This document shows, in pieces, positions 1-8,391 of a stretch of 64,000 nt of DNA (positions are counted from its first letter, which is position 1; each line of letters begins with the position of its first letter). A program made the translations under genes and the position numbers. The notes beneath the pieces are model-generated. The model saw nothing but the letters and a program-made list of their open reading frames with translations. It was not told the DNA's origin and searched no databases. The stretch comes from Nanosynbacter sp963524495. Its GTDB lineage: Bacteria > Patescibacteriota > Saccharimonadia > Saccharimonadales > Saccharimonadaceae. Location: the NCBI GenBank assembly GCA_046846435.1, contig CP128407.1, positions 248,001 through 312,000 on the forward strand, written 5' to 3'.

Positions 1-1
1 G

Positions 2-214
2 GCCGGGCGGATGCTGACGAGCGATAAATCATACATGTACGATCCAAGCGAAAAGGTCCTAAGGCCAAGCGAGCAGGGCGACCTAACGGCCGATCATATC
101 AAGCTGCTGCGCCTCATCCAAGCCAAGCCGCTAGAAAATCTCACCCACATCGGCGGCCTCGGCCCGGTCATCGCTAGTTGCTGGCTGGTGACTAGGCAGC
201 ATGCGGCGGTGTAA
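2..214 (+). CDS. C-terminal fragment, possibly DNA repair protein RecO
   Basis: The reading frame is open from the first bases of the window to a TAA at 212-214, so this is the 3' end of a gene that starts outside. The visible tail runs through a YDPSEKVLRPSEQGDL stretch and then a helical stretch (KLLRLIQAKPLENL) before a short terminal helix. That order resembles the C-terminal helical region of RecO, which often lies close to glyS, but no zinc-finger cysteines or OB-fold are visible, so the name is only a suggestion. It overlaps the 3' end of the opposing gene by about 20 bases. Confidence 0.4.
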   Translation, partial: AGRMLTSDKSYMYDPSEKVLRPSEQGDLTADHIKLLRLIQAKPLENLTHIGGLGPVIASCWLVTRQHAAV

Positions 215-1046
215 CTGTGTCTTGTAGAGCATGCTTCACAATTGCTTTCTGCAGGGAAGAGAAGGCAGATTTCACGAAAATATTAGGGTTTTGCCTGGAC
301 TCAATATTCGACTGATCGAGCTTGGTGAGTATGTTATGTGTTGAAATATCGGGGTTCTCTTCGGGGTTAATCTCTATCTCTTCCGAGTATTGGCCACGGA
401 AATATTCAATCTCATGTAAATAGGACTCCTTGCAATATTCCACCTCGAGATCTGGCTTACTTATTTTGATAATCTCATCGGCACATTCCCAGAGCAGGGC
501 AACCGCGCTTCTTTTAGCGTCGTCATCAAATCGACCCATCGCGGCGAGATCGCGTAACGTGCGCGCTAGGAGTATTTTATTGAGGACGGAACTAAAAGAA
601 GTATCTGTTCTTTCAGTCTGACTGGCGTAAACACTGTGAGCATCTTCTAGTGCTTGATCTAGAAAGGCCTCCTTTACTTGGTCGGACACTTCACTAGTGC
701 AGGCAGAGTCAAAATTACGCTTTGCCGAGAGAAAGGTGCTGTGTTCATAGGGGGTGATGAGTCCTGAGAGTTGATCTCTAAGTAGCATCCATTGCCCAAA
801 GTATTCTCTAATTTTACCTTGCTCCTGAGCTGTTAGTGGGCTTGTGGAGCTAAAAGCAGCGAAACCAGTGACGCGGATCCCTTCGGCGACTATGCTTCTA
901 GCCCTATCATCTGCTCCTTCGTATTTATCAGAAATTTCTAGTAAGCTACGGACCTCTTCCAGTGAGTATTCCTGGGGGTGACGTATTACAGGGGAATCTG
1001 GAAAAATTTTATCTGTAGACGATGTTCTGTACTGTTCCTGACTCAT
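192..1046 (-). CDS. hypothetical protein, AT-rich
   Basis: A soluble, largely helical protein of about 284 residues with no signal peptide, membrane segment or motif that I recognise. I start it at the ATG at 1046 because an AGGGAG sequence lies about 13 nt upstream; an upstream GTG at 1082 would add 12 residues. Base composition is more AT-rich than the neighbouring glyS, which suggests an accessory gene. It is transcribed away from glyS, and the 120 bp between the two starts must hold both promoters. The function is unknown. Confidence 0.7.
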   Translation of the reverse strand: MSQEQYRTSSTDKIFPDSPVIRHPQEYSLEEVRSLLEISDKYEGADDRARSIVAEGIRVTGFAAFSSTSPLTAQEQGKIREYFGQWMLLRDQLSGLITPYEHSTFLSAKRNFDSACTSEVSDQVKEAFLDQALEDAHSVYASQTERTDTSFSSVLNKILLARTLRDLAAMGRFDDDAKRSAVALLWECADEIIKISKPDLEVEYCKESYLHEIEYFRGQYSEEIEINPEENPDISTHNILTKLDQSNIESRQNPNIFVKSAFSSLQKAIVKHALQDTVTPPHAA

Positions 1047-1164
1047 AACACCATTGATACTCCCTACGTGCGATTGTTGCACAATAAATAGCGACCGTCA
1101 AGCATGCTATAATAAACCTTAGTTAATGAATCGCCATGTTACCAACATGGAGGAAGGTTGTGTG

Positions 1165-2751
1165 ATGAGTCAAGCAAAAATGGAAGATATTATCAGCCTG
1201 TGCAAGCGCCGCGGCTTTATTTATCAGGGGTCGGATGTGTATGGCGGTCTTTCGGGGACGTGGGATTATGGCCCGTTGGGAGTGCAGCTGAAGCGTAATA
1301 TCATGAATTTGTGGTGGCGTCGGTTTGTTGACGAGCGCGACGACATGTATGGCGTCGATGCGGCGATTTTGATGAATCAGAAGGTGTGGCAGGCGAGTGG
1401 GCACGTGGATACCTTTTCTGACCCATTAGTAGAGTGTAACCACTGCAAGGCGCGTTTTCGCGAAGATCACTTGCTCAAAGATCAACAGGAAAAGTTGGAC
1501 GAGTACGAGGCTCTCACCGACAAGATCCAATGGTATCGCGAGCATGCCACGGCACCGAATTTTTATGACGAGATCAAAGAAAAAGAGCCCGAGTTGTTCA
1601 AGAAAATACTGGACATGGAGCTTGGCCCAAGTGAGATTGACCTCGAGGAGGCCAGTGATTTTGGGCTGAAAGAGTGGTTACATGTGCTAAGAGTGATTAA
1701 ATGTCCTAACTGTGGTACGCGAGGTGATTTTAGTGAGCCGCGGCAGTTTAACATGATGTTCAAGACATTTGTCGGTGCTAGCGGGCAAAATGAGCTGGCG
1801 ATTGATGAGTTGACGGGGGGCGTCGATGGTAAGCGTGGCTCTAGTGGCATGAAAGCGATTACCTACGATCCGCAGTCGATTTCTTACCTCCGCCCAGAAA
1901 CCGCCCAGGGTATCTTCACCAATTTCAAGAATGTCGTTGATAGTTTCTACCCGAACTTGCCGTTTGGCATCGCTCAACAGGGCAAGGCGTTTCGTAATGA
2001 AATTGCGCCGCGCGACTTTGTCTTCCGTTCCCGCGAGTTTGAGCAGATGGAGATTGAATATTTCGTCGACCCCGAGCATTGGCAGGAGGCGTTTGATGAA
2101 TTGCTGGCGGCGACGCATGCGTTTTTGGCAGAACTGGGCTTGAAGCCAGAGCATATCCACGAGCTGGACGTGCCGGCGGAGGATCGGGCGCACTATAGCA
2201 AAAAGACAATCGACATTGAATACGATTATCCAATTGGCCGCGAGGAATTGATGGGCATTGCTTACCGGACTGATTTTGACTTGATGAACATCCAGCGGGT
2301 TAGTGGCAAGAGCATGGAATACACCGTCAAGGGAACGAACACAAAATTTGTTCCGCACGTCATTGAGCCGTCGTTTGGTGTGGAGCGGGCGCTGATGGCG
2401 GTGCTGTCGAGTGCCTACCGTGAGGATGAGCAGAATGGTGAGAAGCGCGTCTACTTGGCGTTGCCGGAGCATCTGGCGCCAGTCAAATTTGCCGTCTCGC
2501 CACTGCTGAAAAACAAGCCAGAATTGGTAGAAAAAGCCCGCGAAGTCTACGCCCAGCTAGCCAAAGCCAACCCCGGCCGGGTGATGTGGGACGACAACGG
2601 TAACATCGGCAAACGCTACCGCCGCCAAGACGAAATCGGCACCCCGCACTGCGTGGTCATCGACTTCCAGACACTGGAGGACGGTACTGTCACCGTGCGC
2701 GAGCGGGATACGACGGAGCAGCGGCGGGTGGCTATTGAAAGTATTGTATGA
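1165..2751 (+). CDS. glyS: glycyl-tRNA synthetase, single-chain alpha2 type
   Basis: Charges tRNA-Gly with glycine in the cytoplasm. The protein (about 528 residues) is the eukaryote/Gram-positive-like homodimeric class II enzyme. Near the N-terminus is GLSGTWDYGPLG; the motif 2 region contains FRNEIAPRDFVFRSREFEQ, followed by EIEYF; motif 3 contains PSFGVERALMA; and a C-terminal anticodon-binding domain follows, with ALPEHLAPVKFAV. CxxC pairs (CNHC and CPNC) in the insertion suggest a zinc ribbon. The start at 1165 is chosen because GGAGGAAGG lies 7 nt upstream; an in-frame ATG at 1126 lacks such a site. Its TGA overlaps the ATG of the next gene (ATGA), which implies translational coupling to a gene of quite different composition. 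Confidence 0.97.
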   Translation: MSQAKMEDIISLCKRRGFIYQGSDVYGGLSGTWDYGPLGVQLKRNIMNLWWRRFVDERDDMYGVDAAILMNQKVWQASGHVDTFSDPLVECNHCKARFREDHLLKDQQEKLDEYEALTDKIQWYREHATAPNFYDEIKEKEPELFKKILDMELGPSEIDLEEASDFGLKEWLHVLRVIKCPNCGTRGDFSEPRQFNMMFKTFVGASGQNELAIDELTGGVDGKRGSSGMKAITYDPQSISYLRPETAQGIFTNFKNVVDSFYPNLPFGIAQQGKAFRNEIAPRDFVFRSREFEQMEIEYFVDPEHWQEAFDELLAATHAFLAELGLKPEHIHELDVPAEDRAHYSKKTIDIEYDYPIGREELMGIAYRTDFDLMNIQRVSGKSMEYTVKGTNTKFVPHVIEPSFGVERALMAVLSSAYREDEQNGEKRVYLALPEHLAPVKFAVSPLLKNKPELVEKAREVYAQLAKANPGRVMWDDNGNIGKRYRRQDEIGTPHCVVIDFQTLEDGTVTVRERDTTEQRRVAIESIV

Positions 2752-3725
2752 GACATTATGATTTCAAAGAACTAAATATTAAAAATTTCAAAGAGGCTAA
2801 AGTTGAAGTCTCCGGTGGTTCGCGTCCGCGTATTATTCTGAAACATAAATCGAATAATCAGCAGTTTTTCCTCAAGACGTATCGCCATAGTACACGTGAG
2901 ATATGGGCCGAGATGTTTGCATCAAAGCTTGGCGAGGCTGCTCAGTTCAATATTCAGGCAGTTAGCTTAAAAAAATTTCCCGCTCAGGCTGAGATGATAT
3001 TCAGAGACAAATTTGGAGATTATCTACCCGATTCTTGGATCCCTGTGGGTGCTCTCGTACGTCACGCCTTTCCTAAGGGATGTGAAATATTGTATGGTGC
3101 CCAGATTGTTGGCACAGATAAGGATCCAGTTACTTTAGAGGAGGCGGAGAAGGGCATTAGAGATAGATATTTAGATAGTGAGGATATTTTGTGTTCCATT
3201 GCTGATATGATTATATTTGATGCGTGGATTGGCAACATGGACAGACACCATGAAAACTGGGCTATAAGTCATCAAAATAATATAGTTGCGCAACTATCTC
3301 TATTGAGACCTACTAAGCAAGAGAGGGAAAGATTGAAAAAGGGAAGAGGCCTTACCCCACTTTTTGACCACGGTAGCAGTTTACTCTTTGAGTTAGAAGA
3401 GAAGAAAATTGATCGATATTATAATAATCGTGATCTTTTTGAGAAGTCTTACATACGGGGCAAAAAATACGGATTCATTTTATCAACTGATCGTCAGAAG
3501 AAGAATATCTTTGATATTCTTTCGGATCACGCACAGCAAGGCACTAAGTGGTCAAAGAGATTTAAAAAAGCCTTTTCTAAAATTGACAAGGTTGATGATT
3601 TAACTATTGCTCGTATGATTCTCTTGATGCCTACTGACGGGGAATTAAAATATGGCCAAAAGAGAAAAGAGCTGCTATACTATTCGTTAAGAAGACGCAA
3701 AGAAATTATGAAGAATATTTTTTAA
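2748..3725 (+). CDS. HipA-like / PI-kinase-like protein kinase
   Basis: A 325-residue protein with the core of a HipA-type kinase. A candidate ATP-binding lysine sits in FFLKTY (about residue 43), the catalytic loop is GNMDRHHENW (about 163-172), and the metal-binding loop is FDHGSS (about 205). HipA-family kinases phosphorylate cytosolic targets such as aminoacyl-tRNA synthetases and act as toxins; that role here is inference. The gene is much more AT-rich than glyS, yet it starts inside the glyS stop codon, so it is probably a transferred accessory module. No HTH antitoxin of the HipB type is adjacent. The next gene follows with no spacing and is likely its partner. Confidence 0.78.
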   Translation: MRHYDFKELNIKNFKEAKVEVSGGSRPRIILKHKSNNQQFFLKTYRHSTREIWAEMFASKLGEAAQFNIQAVSLKKFPAQAEMIFRDKFGDYLPDSWIPVGALVRHAFPKGCEILYGAQIVGTDKDPVTLEEAEKGIRDRYLDSEDILCSIADMIIFDAWIGNMDRHHENWAISHQNNIVAQLSLLRPTKQERERLKKGRGLTPLFDHGSSLLFELEEKKIDRYYNNRDLFEKSYIRGKKYGFILSTDRQKKNIFDILSDHAQQGTKWSKRFKKAFSKIDKVDDLTIARMILLMPTDGELKYGQKRKELLYYSLRRRKEIMKNIF

Positions 3726-4046
3726 ATGAAAAGACTGTTTATTTTAAAAAACGATGACGTATCAGAACCTTACGGATTAATGACGTTTAATGGTAAGTTT
3801 ACTTTTTGCTTAAATGACGGAGTTGATTTAGACGTATGGAATAAGATTGGCTTTATTCCTCTTGATGATTCACGATATATCGAAAGTGTAAACCTTTTTA
3901 GACACTTGAATAATAGATTACCTATTACGTTAAGGAGTGGATCAGATAATGATAAACTCAGTTATATTGAAAAGACAGGGCTGCGAGTTGCGTCGGATAG
4001 CTTTTATTTAGAAGAAGTAGAGCCTCAAGAAAAATTAGACATTTAG
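3726..4046 (+). CDS. small partner of the HipA-like kinase, unknown family
   Basis: A 106-residue protein whose ATG directly follows the TAA of the kinase gene, with the same AT-rich composition, so the two are almost certainly one unit. The N-terminal half reads like a small beta-rich domain (FILKNDD, YGLMTFNGKFTF) followed by an LFRHLNNRLP segment that loosely recalls the N-subdomain of HipA, which in HipBST systems is a separate protein (HipS). That resemblance is weak and is inference. The plausible role is an antitoxin or regulator of the kinase. No membrane segment or signal peptide is visible. Confidence 0.65.
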   Translation: MKRLFILKNDDVSEPYGLMTFNGKFTFCLNDGVDLDVWNKIGFIPLDDSRYIESVNLFRHLNNRLPITLRSGSDNDKLSYIEKTGLRVASDSFYLEEVEPQEKLDI

Positions 4047-4064
4047 TAAGTCTATAATTCCAAG

Positions 4065-4150
4065 GGGCTGCTGCTTCAGAAAAGTGAAGAGGATGCGTTA
4101 GTTTGATTGTACAGCTTGCATATGTAATAGCAGTGTAAATATTGATTTAT
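4065..4150 (+). pseudogene. decayed 3' remnant of a Nudix gene
   Basis: This stretch matches the 3' end of the intact Nudix gene about 1.2 kb downstream. CTGCTTCAGAAAAGTGAAG near 4069 parallels TTGCTTCAGAAGAGCGAGG near 5268, and TAAATATTGATTT (4136-4148) is identical to the bases around that gene's stop codon (5355-5367). About 20 bases are missing between the two blocks. It is a non-coding relic that marks a duplication or recombination junction downstream of the kinase module. Confidence 0.55.
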
Positions 4151-4179
4151 ATACAGTTCTGCTAACGTAGTGTCACAGC

Positions 4180-4212
4180 ACCTCGACTTAGGTTCGTCCC
4201 CGTCGAGGTTTT
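4180..4212 (+). terminator. intrinsic terminator after the HipA-like module
   Basis: ACCTCGAC (4180-4187) pairs with GTCGAGGT (4202-4209) over a 14-nt loop, and the stem runs into a short T stretch. It would end transcripts from the kinase module. It lies at the point where homology to astE-like genes begins. Confidence 0.55.
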
Positions 4213-4230
4213 GAATTATTAGGTCCAAAT

Positions 4231-4863
4231 GTGCTGGCGTATATGCTCGCCAAGCGGTCTAAATTGTTGGAAAATATGGAGTTTATCATGGCTAATCCGC
4301 GCGCTTACGCAAAGAATGTGCGGTATATCGAGTCGGATTTGAATAGGAGTTATGGGCTTGGTTTAGATACTTATGAGGGTCAGAGAGCGAAGGTGATTGA
4401 GGAGCGGATTCGGTTACTGAAGCCGGAGTTGGTATTGGATTTTCATACGACCACCGCCGAGCAGCCAAATATTTTGATAACGGCAGATAAAAATAATGAA
4501 GTAGTGCAAAGGTTTATCAACTCTAGCGCTGTAAAAGACGTTCTGGTGGTTGAGCCGCTTAATGATATCACTACAGTGGCACCGAATTTCGCGGCTTACG
4601 AAGTGCCAAATTCGCATTTGAACGATGATCTGTACGAGCAAATATGCGCCGACATAGCAAGATATTTGGACGAGGAGACAGTTGACCAAGAGCGAACTTT
4701 TTATAAGATGGTAGGGAAGATCTTGCCCGAAGAAGAAAAAGATATAGTCGGTCTTAAGAACTTTGTCTATAATAATACGCTGCAGGCTATCCCGGCGTTC
4801 CTTGGCGAGGAGGCATATAAGCACGATGGTACTTACGCTGGGTTTAGGCTAAAAGTGTTATAA
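4231..4863 (+). pseudogene. 5'-truncated AstE/AspA-family zinc deacylase
   Basis: The protein matches the succinylglutamate desuccinylase/aspartoacylase family: ANPRAYAKNVRYIESDLNRSYG and the later zinc-ligand motif DFHTTT are clear. Family members begin with an HG(N/F)E motif carrying two zinc ligands. Here the frame upstream reads RRGFELLGP, so the E survives but the H is replaced, and a TAG stop lies only nine codons before that. The usual N-terminal strand is absent. No good ribosome site precedes the GTG at 4231. I read it as a copy broken by insertion of the kinase module; a shortened active protein is unlikely without the first zinc ligand. Its TAA overlaps the -10 box of the next gene. 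Confidence 0.65.
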
Positions 4864-4871
4864 TTATCCCT

Positions 4872-5357
4872 ATGACAAAAATCACCAAAGGACATATCAT
4901 TACGCAGAATCTAGACGGCACAGATCATTTGGATTGCCTGTACCGTATCTCGCTCAAAGCATTGATTTATAACGACGCTGGGCAGATTTTGGTCGTCAAG
5001 GAAATTGATCGGACGTATTGGGATTTGCCTGGTGGTGGTATGGATTTTGGCGAGACGATTGAGTCGTCTTTGAAACGCGAGCTGTACGAAGAAGTCGGCT
5101 ATAAAGGTGATTTGCGCTATCAACTTTTTGACGTGTCGGACGAGATGTATATTGAGCGGATTGATGCTAATCAAATCTGCTTTTATTTCCGCGTCTGGCC
5201 GGAGAATTTTGATTTTATACCAAGTGAAGAGGGTGATGAAGTGATGTTCGTTGACCCTGAGGAATTATTGCTTCAGAAGAGCGAGGTTGACGCACCAGCT
5301 CGAGCGCATGCGGCGCATGTGAAATGGCAGGAACTGCATAGCGAAATCGTGCGGTAA
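4872..5357 (+). CDS. Nudix hydrolase
   Basis: A 161-residue pyrophosphohydrolase of the Nudix superfamily. The Nudix box is complete: GGGMDFGETIESSLKRELYE followed by EVGY (about residues 53-76), with the metal-binding REXXEE core. Substrates of this family are nucleoside diphosphates linked to another group; which one cannot be told from sequence. TTATAAT at 4858-4864 ends 7 nt before the ATG and no Shine-Dalgarno is present, so the mRNA is probably leaderless. Its 3' end is duplicated as a relic around 4065-4150. Confidence 0.9.
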   Translation: MTKITKGHIITQNLDGTDHLDCLYRISLKALIYNDAGQILVVKEIDRTYWDLPGGGMDFGETIESSLKRELYEEVGYKGDLRYQLFDVSDEMYIERIDANQICFYFRVWPENFDFIPSEEGDEVMFVDPEELLLQKSEVDAPARAHAAHVKWQELHSEIVR

Positions 5358-5380
5358 ATATTGATTTGGTTTCGCTAATA

Positions 5381-5409
5381 TTGCAATAAAATTATAATTT
5401 TGTTATAAT
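5381..5409 (+). promoter_or_regulatory. promoter of the AbrB/Doc pair
   Basis: TTGCAA (5381-5386), a 17-nt spacer and a perfect TATAAT (5404-5409). The start codon at 5416 is only 6 nt past the -10 box, which places the transcription start at or next to the A of ATG. Confidence 0.75.
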
Positions 5410-5415
5410 GTTTGT

Positions 5416-5637
5416 ATGACAATCACTACAATTCAAAAAGTTATCAAGATTGGTTCGAGCCGCGGCGTGACGCTGCCGGCGCGGGATTTGCGGGCGCTGG
5501 GGATTCGCGATGGCGACGAAATTGAAGTCACGGTACGTAAGCGTTCGGAGGCGGCTGATGATAATCAAGTGCTCAAAACTGTAAACTCGCTCCTTAGGCG
5601 ATACAAAGAGGACTTTTCTCACTTGGCGAAGCGCTAA
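5416..5637 (+). CDS. AbrB/MazE-like antitoxin
   Basis: A 73-residue protein with a SpoVT-AbrB swapped-hairpin domain (VIKIGSSRGVTLPARDLRAL, residues 9-28, then GDEIEVTV), followed by a C-terminal tail rich in charged residues that would wrap the toxin. It lies directly upstream of a Doc-type toxin with a TAATG overlap, the standard layout of an autoregulated toxin-antitoxin operon. DNA binding by the AbrB domain to its own promoter is expected from the family. Translation is likely leaderless. Confidence 0.85.
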   Translation: MTITTIQKVIKIGSSRGVTLPARDLRALGIRDGDEIEVTVRKRSEAADDNQVLKTVNSLLRRYKEDFSHLAKR

Positions 5638-6026
5638 TGGTTAGTTTGACTCTCGAGCAGATTCTGCAGCTTCATGCGCTGGTGCTTGTCAAAGACGGCG
5701 GTGCAGATGGCGTGCGTGACGTTGGACGGCTGGAGGCTGCGGTGTCAACACAGCATCAAGTAGTATTTGGCGAGGAATTATATGCAACAGTATTTGCCAA
5801 GGCAGCGGCGTTGATGCGCGGGATTATTGGCGACCATCCGTTCGCTGATGGTAACAAGCGGACGGCAATGCTAGCCGGGCTGACTTTGCTGGAGGTGAAT
5901 GGGTATAATTTTACAGCACAGCGAGGTGAACTAGAAAATTTCGCCGTCCGCGTCGCGACCAATCATCTCGATATTGATGCGATCGCTGATTGGCTGAAGC
6001 GTCATTCGCAAATGCGCGTGTCCTGA
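5637..6026 (+). CDS. doc: Doc-like Fic-fold toxin
   Basis: A 129-residue compact Fic-fold protein with the active-site motif HPFADGNKRTA (about residues 62-72). Doc toxins have HxFx(N/D)(A/G)NKR and phosphorylate EF-Tu, whereas true Fic AMPylases have HPFx(D/E)GNGR. The K in place of the second G supports the Doc type. The protein is as short as Doc and lacks the inhibitory helix of larger Fic proteins, so inhibition would come from the adjacent AbrB-like antitoxin. An AbrB-type antitoxin paired with Doc, rather than a Phd-type, is a less common combination. Confidence 0.88.
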   Translation: MVSLTLEQILQLHALVLVKDGGADGVRDVGRLEAAVSTQHQVVFGEELYATVFAKAAALMRGIIGDHPFADGNKRTAMLAGLTLLEVNGYNFTAQRGELENFAVRVATNHLDIDAIADWLKRHSQMRVS

Positions 6027-6044
6027 GTGTGATACCATTTAGGT

Positions 6045-6608
6045 ATGAGAGAAATTGAGATAAAAGTTAGATTGCAAAATAAAGAAGGGTTGCTGGCTGC
6101 ACTAGCAGCTAAGGGTGTTTTTCTCAGTGAGCCAGTGCATCAGCGCGATCAAGTGTTTGGTCTGCCAGGAGAAGCTGGCGGCGACGGCAATACAGTGCCT
6201 TGGCTGCGGGTGCGTACCGAGACGCGTGGATACGGCGAAAATGAAACAAAGCGGGCGTTATTCACTTTCAAGCGATCAGTGACCGGTCAGCTGGACAGTA
6301 TTGAGCATGAAACAGGGGTTGATGATCCAGATGCTGTGATCGCTATCGTTAAGGAGCTGGGCTTTGTAGCGTTTTCGAATGTGTCAAAGATTCGCCAGAC
6401 TGGTAAGCTTGGTGAGGTAGGAGTATGTGTCGACTCAGTGGAGGGCTTGGGCGATTTCATGGAGTTAGAGCGATTGACCGATGATAACGCTAATCCTGTC
6501 ATTGTTACAGATGATCTGTGGCGCATCATGGCGAGGCTGGGCATTCACCGTGACGATGAAGTGACGGATGGCTATGATATCCTGATGAAGAAGTTGAGGG
6601 CGCAGTAA
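6045..6608 (+). CDS. CYTH-domain phosphatase / class IV adenylate cyclase-like protein
   Basis: A 187-residue protein opening with the CYTH signature REIEIKVRL, the ExExK motif that binds metal and triphosphate. Alternating basic and acidic strands follow (WLRVRTE, FTFKRSV, HETGVDD, MELERLTDD). CYTH proteins hydrolyse inorganic or thiamine triphosphate, or cyclise ATP in the CyaB branch; sequence alone does not decide. TACCAT at 6033-6038 lies 6 nt before the ATG, so a leaderless start is likely. Confidence 0.85.
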   Translation: MREIEIKVRLQNKEGLLAALAAKGVFLSEPVHQRDQVFGLPGEAGGDGNTVPWLRVRTETRGYGENETKRALFTFKRSVTGQLDSIEHETGVDDPDAVIAIVKELGFVAFSNVSKIRQTGKLGEVGVCVDSVEGLGDFMELERLTDDNANPVIVTDDLWRIMARLGIHRDDEVTDGYDILMKKLRAQ

Positions 6609-6685
6609 AGACACTCAATTATCTTAACTGAGGTGCCTACGCTCGGCATTTTACAGTCCATCACTTCTCCTGCTATAATAACCAT

Positions 6686-7351
6686 ATGCATATTATTCTT
6701 GGTGGGACGAGCGGGCTTGGTCTAGAAATGGCGCAGCAGCTCAGAGAAAGCGGTAAGCACGTGTTGGTGCTGGGGAAGACGCATAATGCTCAGGAGCACG
6801 GCGAGGGATTCCCGTTGGACGTGTACTATCCCGAGCAGGTTGAAGCAGCGCCGGCGCTGATTGAGCAGATTTTGGGCGGTGACGCCATTGAGCAATTTGT
6901 CTGGGCGGCGGGCTATGGTTGGCGCGGTAATTTTGAGGATCAGCCTGATGCGCGCTCTATGGCGGAGGTGAATTTCGCTGGTCCGTTGCCGCTGGTACAG
7001 TGGGCCTGGCATAGGATGACGCAGCAGCGGATACGCTCTACACTAACGGTAATCGGCTCGACCAGCAGTATCAAAGCTCGTGCCGACGAAGCGGTATATG
7101 TGGCGACCAAGCACGCCCAGGCAGGGCTGGCCCGTAGCTTGGCTCTGCAGGCAGATGAGCAGCATTTACCGATTCGCGTAGCGCTGTTCTTGCCCGGGGC
7201 GATGAAAACGCCGTTTTGGCGGGGGAGCCGACCGGATGATTATGCTTTTTTCAATGACCCGGCCAAGGTGGCTGAACATATACTGACCGCCGTTAACACG
7301 CAGTACCAGACATTCCTCGAATGGCCACTACCAAAGGGCACGTTGGTCTAG
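6686..7351 (+). CDS. short-chain dehydrogenase/reductase
   Basis: A 221-residue Rossmann-fold protein. GGTSGLG (residues 6-12) is the TGxxxGxG cofactor motif, WAAGYG replaces the NNAG segment, and the catalytic S and YxxxK are present in IGSTSSIKA and YVATKHA. It would reduce or oxidise an unidentified substrate with NAD(P). A TATAAT box ends 6 nt before the ATG. Its 3' end overlaps the promoter region of yvcK. Confidence 0.88.
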   Translation: MHIILGGTSGLGLEMAQQLRESGKHVLVLGKTHNAQEHGEGFPLDVYYPEQVEAAPALIEQILGGDAIEQFVWAAGYGWRGNFEDQPDARSMAEVNFAGPLPLVQWAWHRMTQQRIRSTLTVIGSTSSIKARADEAVYVATKHAQAGLARSLALQADEQHLPIRVALFLPGAMKTPFWRGSRPDDYAFFNDPAKVAEHILTAVNTQYQTFLEWPLPKGTLV

Positions 7352-7377
7352 CCTCGCTGAAGTGCTATAATGCGGGC

Positions 7378-8391
7378 ATGACATACGAAGTGAATAGAGA
7401 ATATTTCGGAGTAAAAATTGTAGTAATCGGCGGCGGAACTGGTAGTTTCACGCTGCTGTCGGGTTTAAAAAAATATACCCATAGTATCACGGCGCTGGTT
7501 AACATGGTTGACGATGGTGGCTCGACAGGCATGCTGCGCGACGAGCTGGGCGTGTTGCCGGCGGGTGATGTGCGGCAATGTCTAGTGGCGCTGAGCAGTT
7601 CGCCAAAGGTGCGCGATCTGTTCAATTACCGGTTTGACGAGGGTAGCATGAAGGGGCATGCATTTGGTAATTTATTCATGGCGGCGCTGGAAAAGATGAC
7701 GGGGAGTTTTTCGCAAGCGGTCGAGACGGCCAGCGAGGTGCTCGGCGTAAACGGACGGGTATTTCCGATTACGCTGGACGATACCAAGTTATCGTTGAGG
7801 CTGCGTGACGGTACGGTCGTTGAGGGCGAGCATGCTATCGAGGTGACGAATATTCCAGGTGATGAGCGGCCGTGGCTAGAACTCAGCCCGCCAGCAACGA
7901 TTAATCCGCATGCTCGGCAAGCGATTCTGGATGCCGACCTCGTGGTGGTAGCGCCGGGGTTATTGTATGGTAGTTTGGCGCCAGCACTACTGGTGCGCGG
8001 TGTGACGCGGGCTTTGGCTGAGACCAAGGCTAAGAAGGTCTATGTCTGTAATCTAGTGACCAAGCCGACGCAGACCGATGGCTTTACGGTGGCGGATTTT
8101 GTCGATGAAATTGAGCGGTTTGCTGGGGTGAGTATGGATTATGTACTGTATAACAATTATCGTCCACCACAGGAGCTGCTTGATAAGTACGCGCACAATG
8201 GTGAATATTTGGTGGAATGGGACGAGGAGGAGCTGAAGAAAAAGCATTACTACGCCTCGGGTAAGCACCTGATCGCTAATGGCGTTCGCCAGCACAACAA
8301 AAAGGCCGATCCGCTGGCGGCGCTGCGTAGTCTGATCCGTCACGACAGCGATAAAATCGCGCGAGAACTAATGAGGATTTACTTTTCATGA
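7378..8391 (+). CDS. yvcK: YvcK/CofD-family gluconeogenesis factor
   Basis: A 337-residue protein of the YvcK (MgfK) branch of the CofD-like family. The N-terminal VVIGGGTGSFTLLSGLKKYT is the nucleotide-binding loop, followed by VNMVDDGGSTGMLRDELG and LPAGDVRQCLVAL, all typical. In Bacillus and mycobacteria, YvcK binds UDP-GlcNAc and tunes carbon flow into peptidoglycan precursors. An ATG at 7378 preceded by TATAAT and exactly 6 nt gives a leaderless start; the frame remains open upstream to 7321, inside the SDR gene. The TGA overlaps the next ATG. Confidence 0.93.
   Translation: MTYEVNREYFGVKIVVIGGGTGSFTLLSGLKKYTHSITALVNMVDDGGSTGMLRDELGVLPAGDVRQCLVALSSSPKVRDLFNYRFDEGSMKGHAFGNLFMAALEKMTGSFSQAVETASEVLGVNGRVFPITLDDTKLSLRLRDGTVVEGEHAIEVTNIPGDERPWLELSPPATINPHARQAILDADLVVVAPGLLYGSLAPALLVRGVTRALAETKAKKVYVCNLVTKPTQTDGFTVADFVDEIERFAGVSMDYVLYNNYRPPQELLDKYAHNGEYLVEWDEEELKKKHYYASGKHLIANGVRQHNKKADPLAALRSLIRHDSDKIARELMRIYFS

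Noticed and set aside
1687..2472. 261-codon frame antisense to glyS, and similar long antisense frames in topA, rlmD and the T4SS-like ATPase
   Set aside because: They mirror the codon periodicity of the real genes and have no start signals or domain features.
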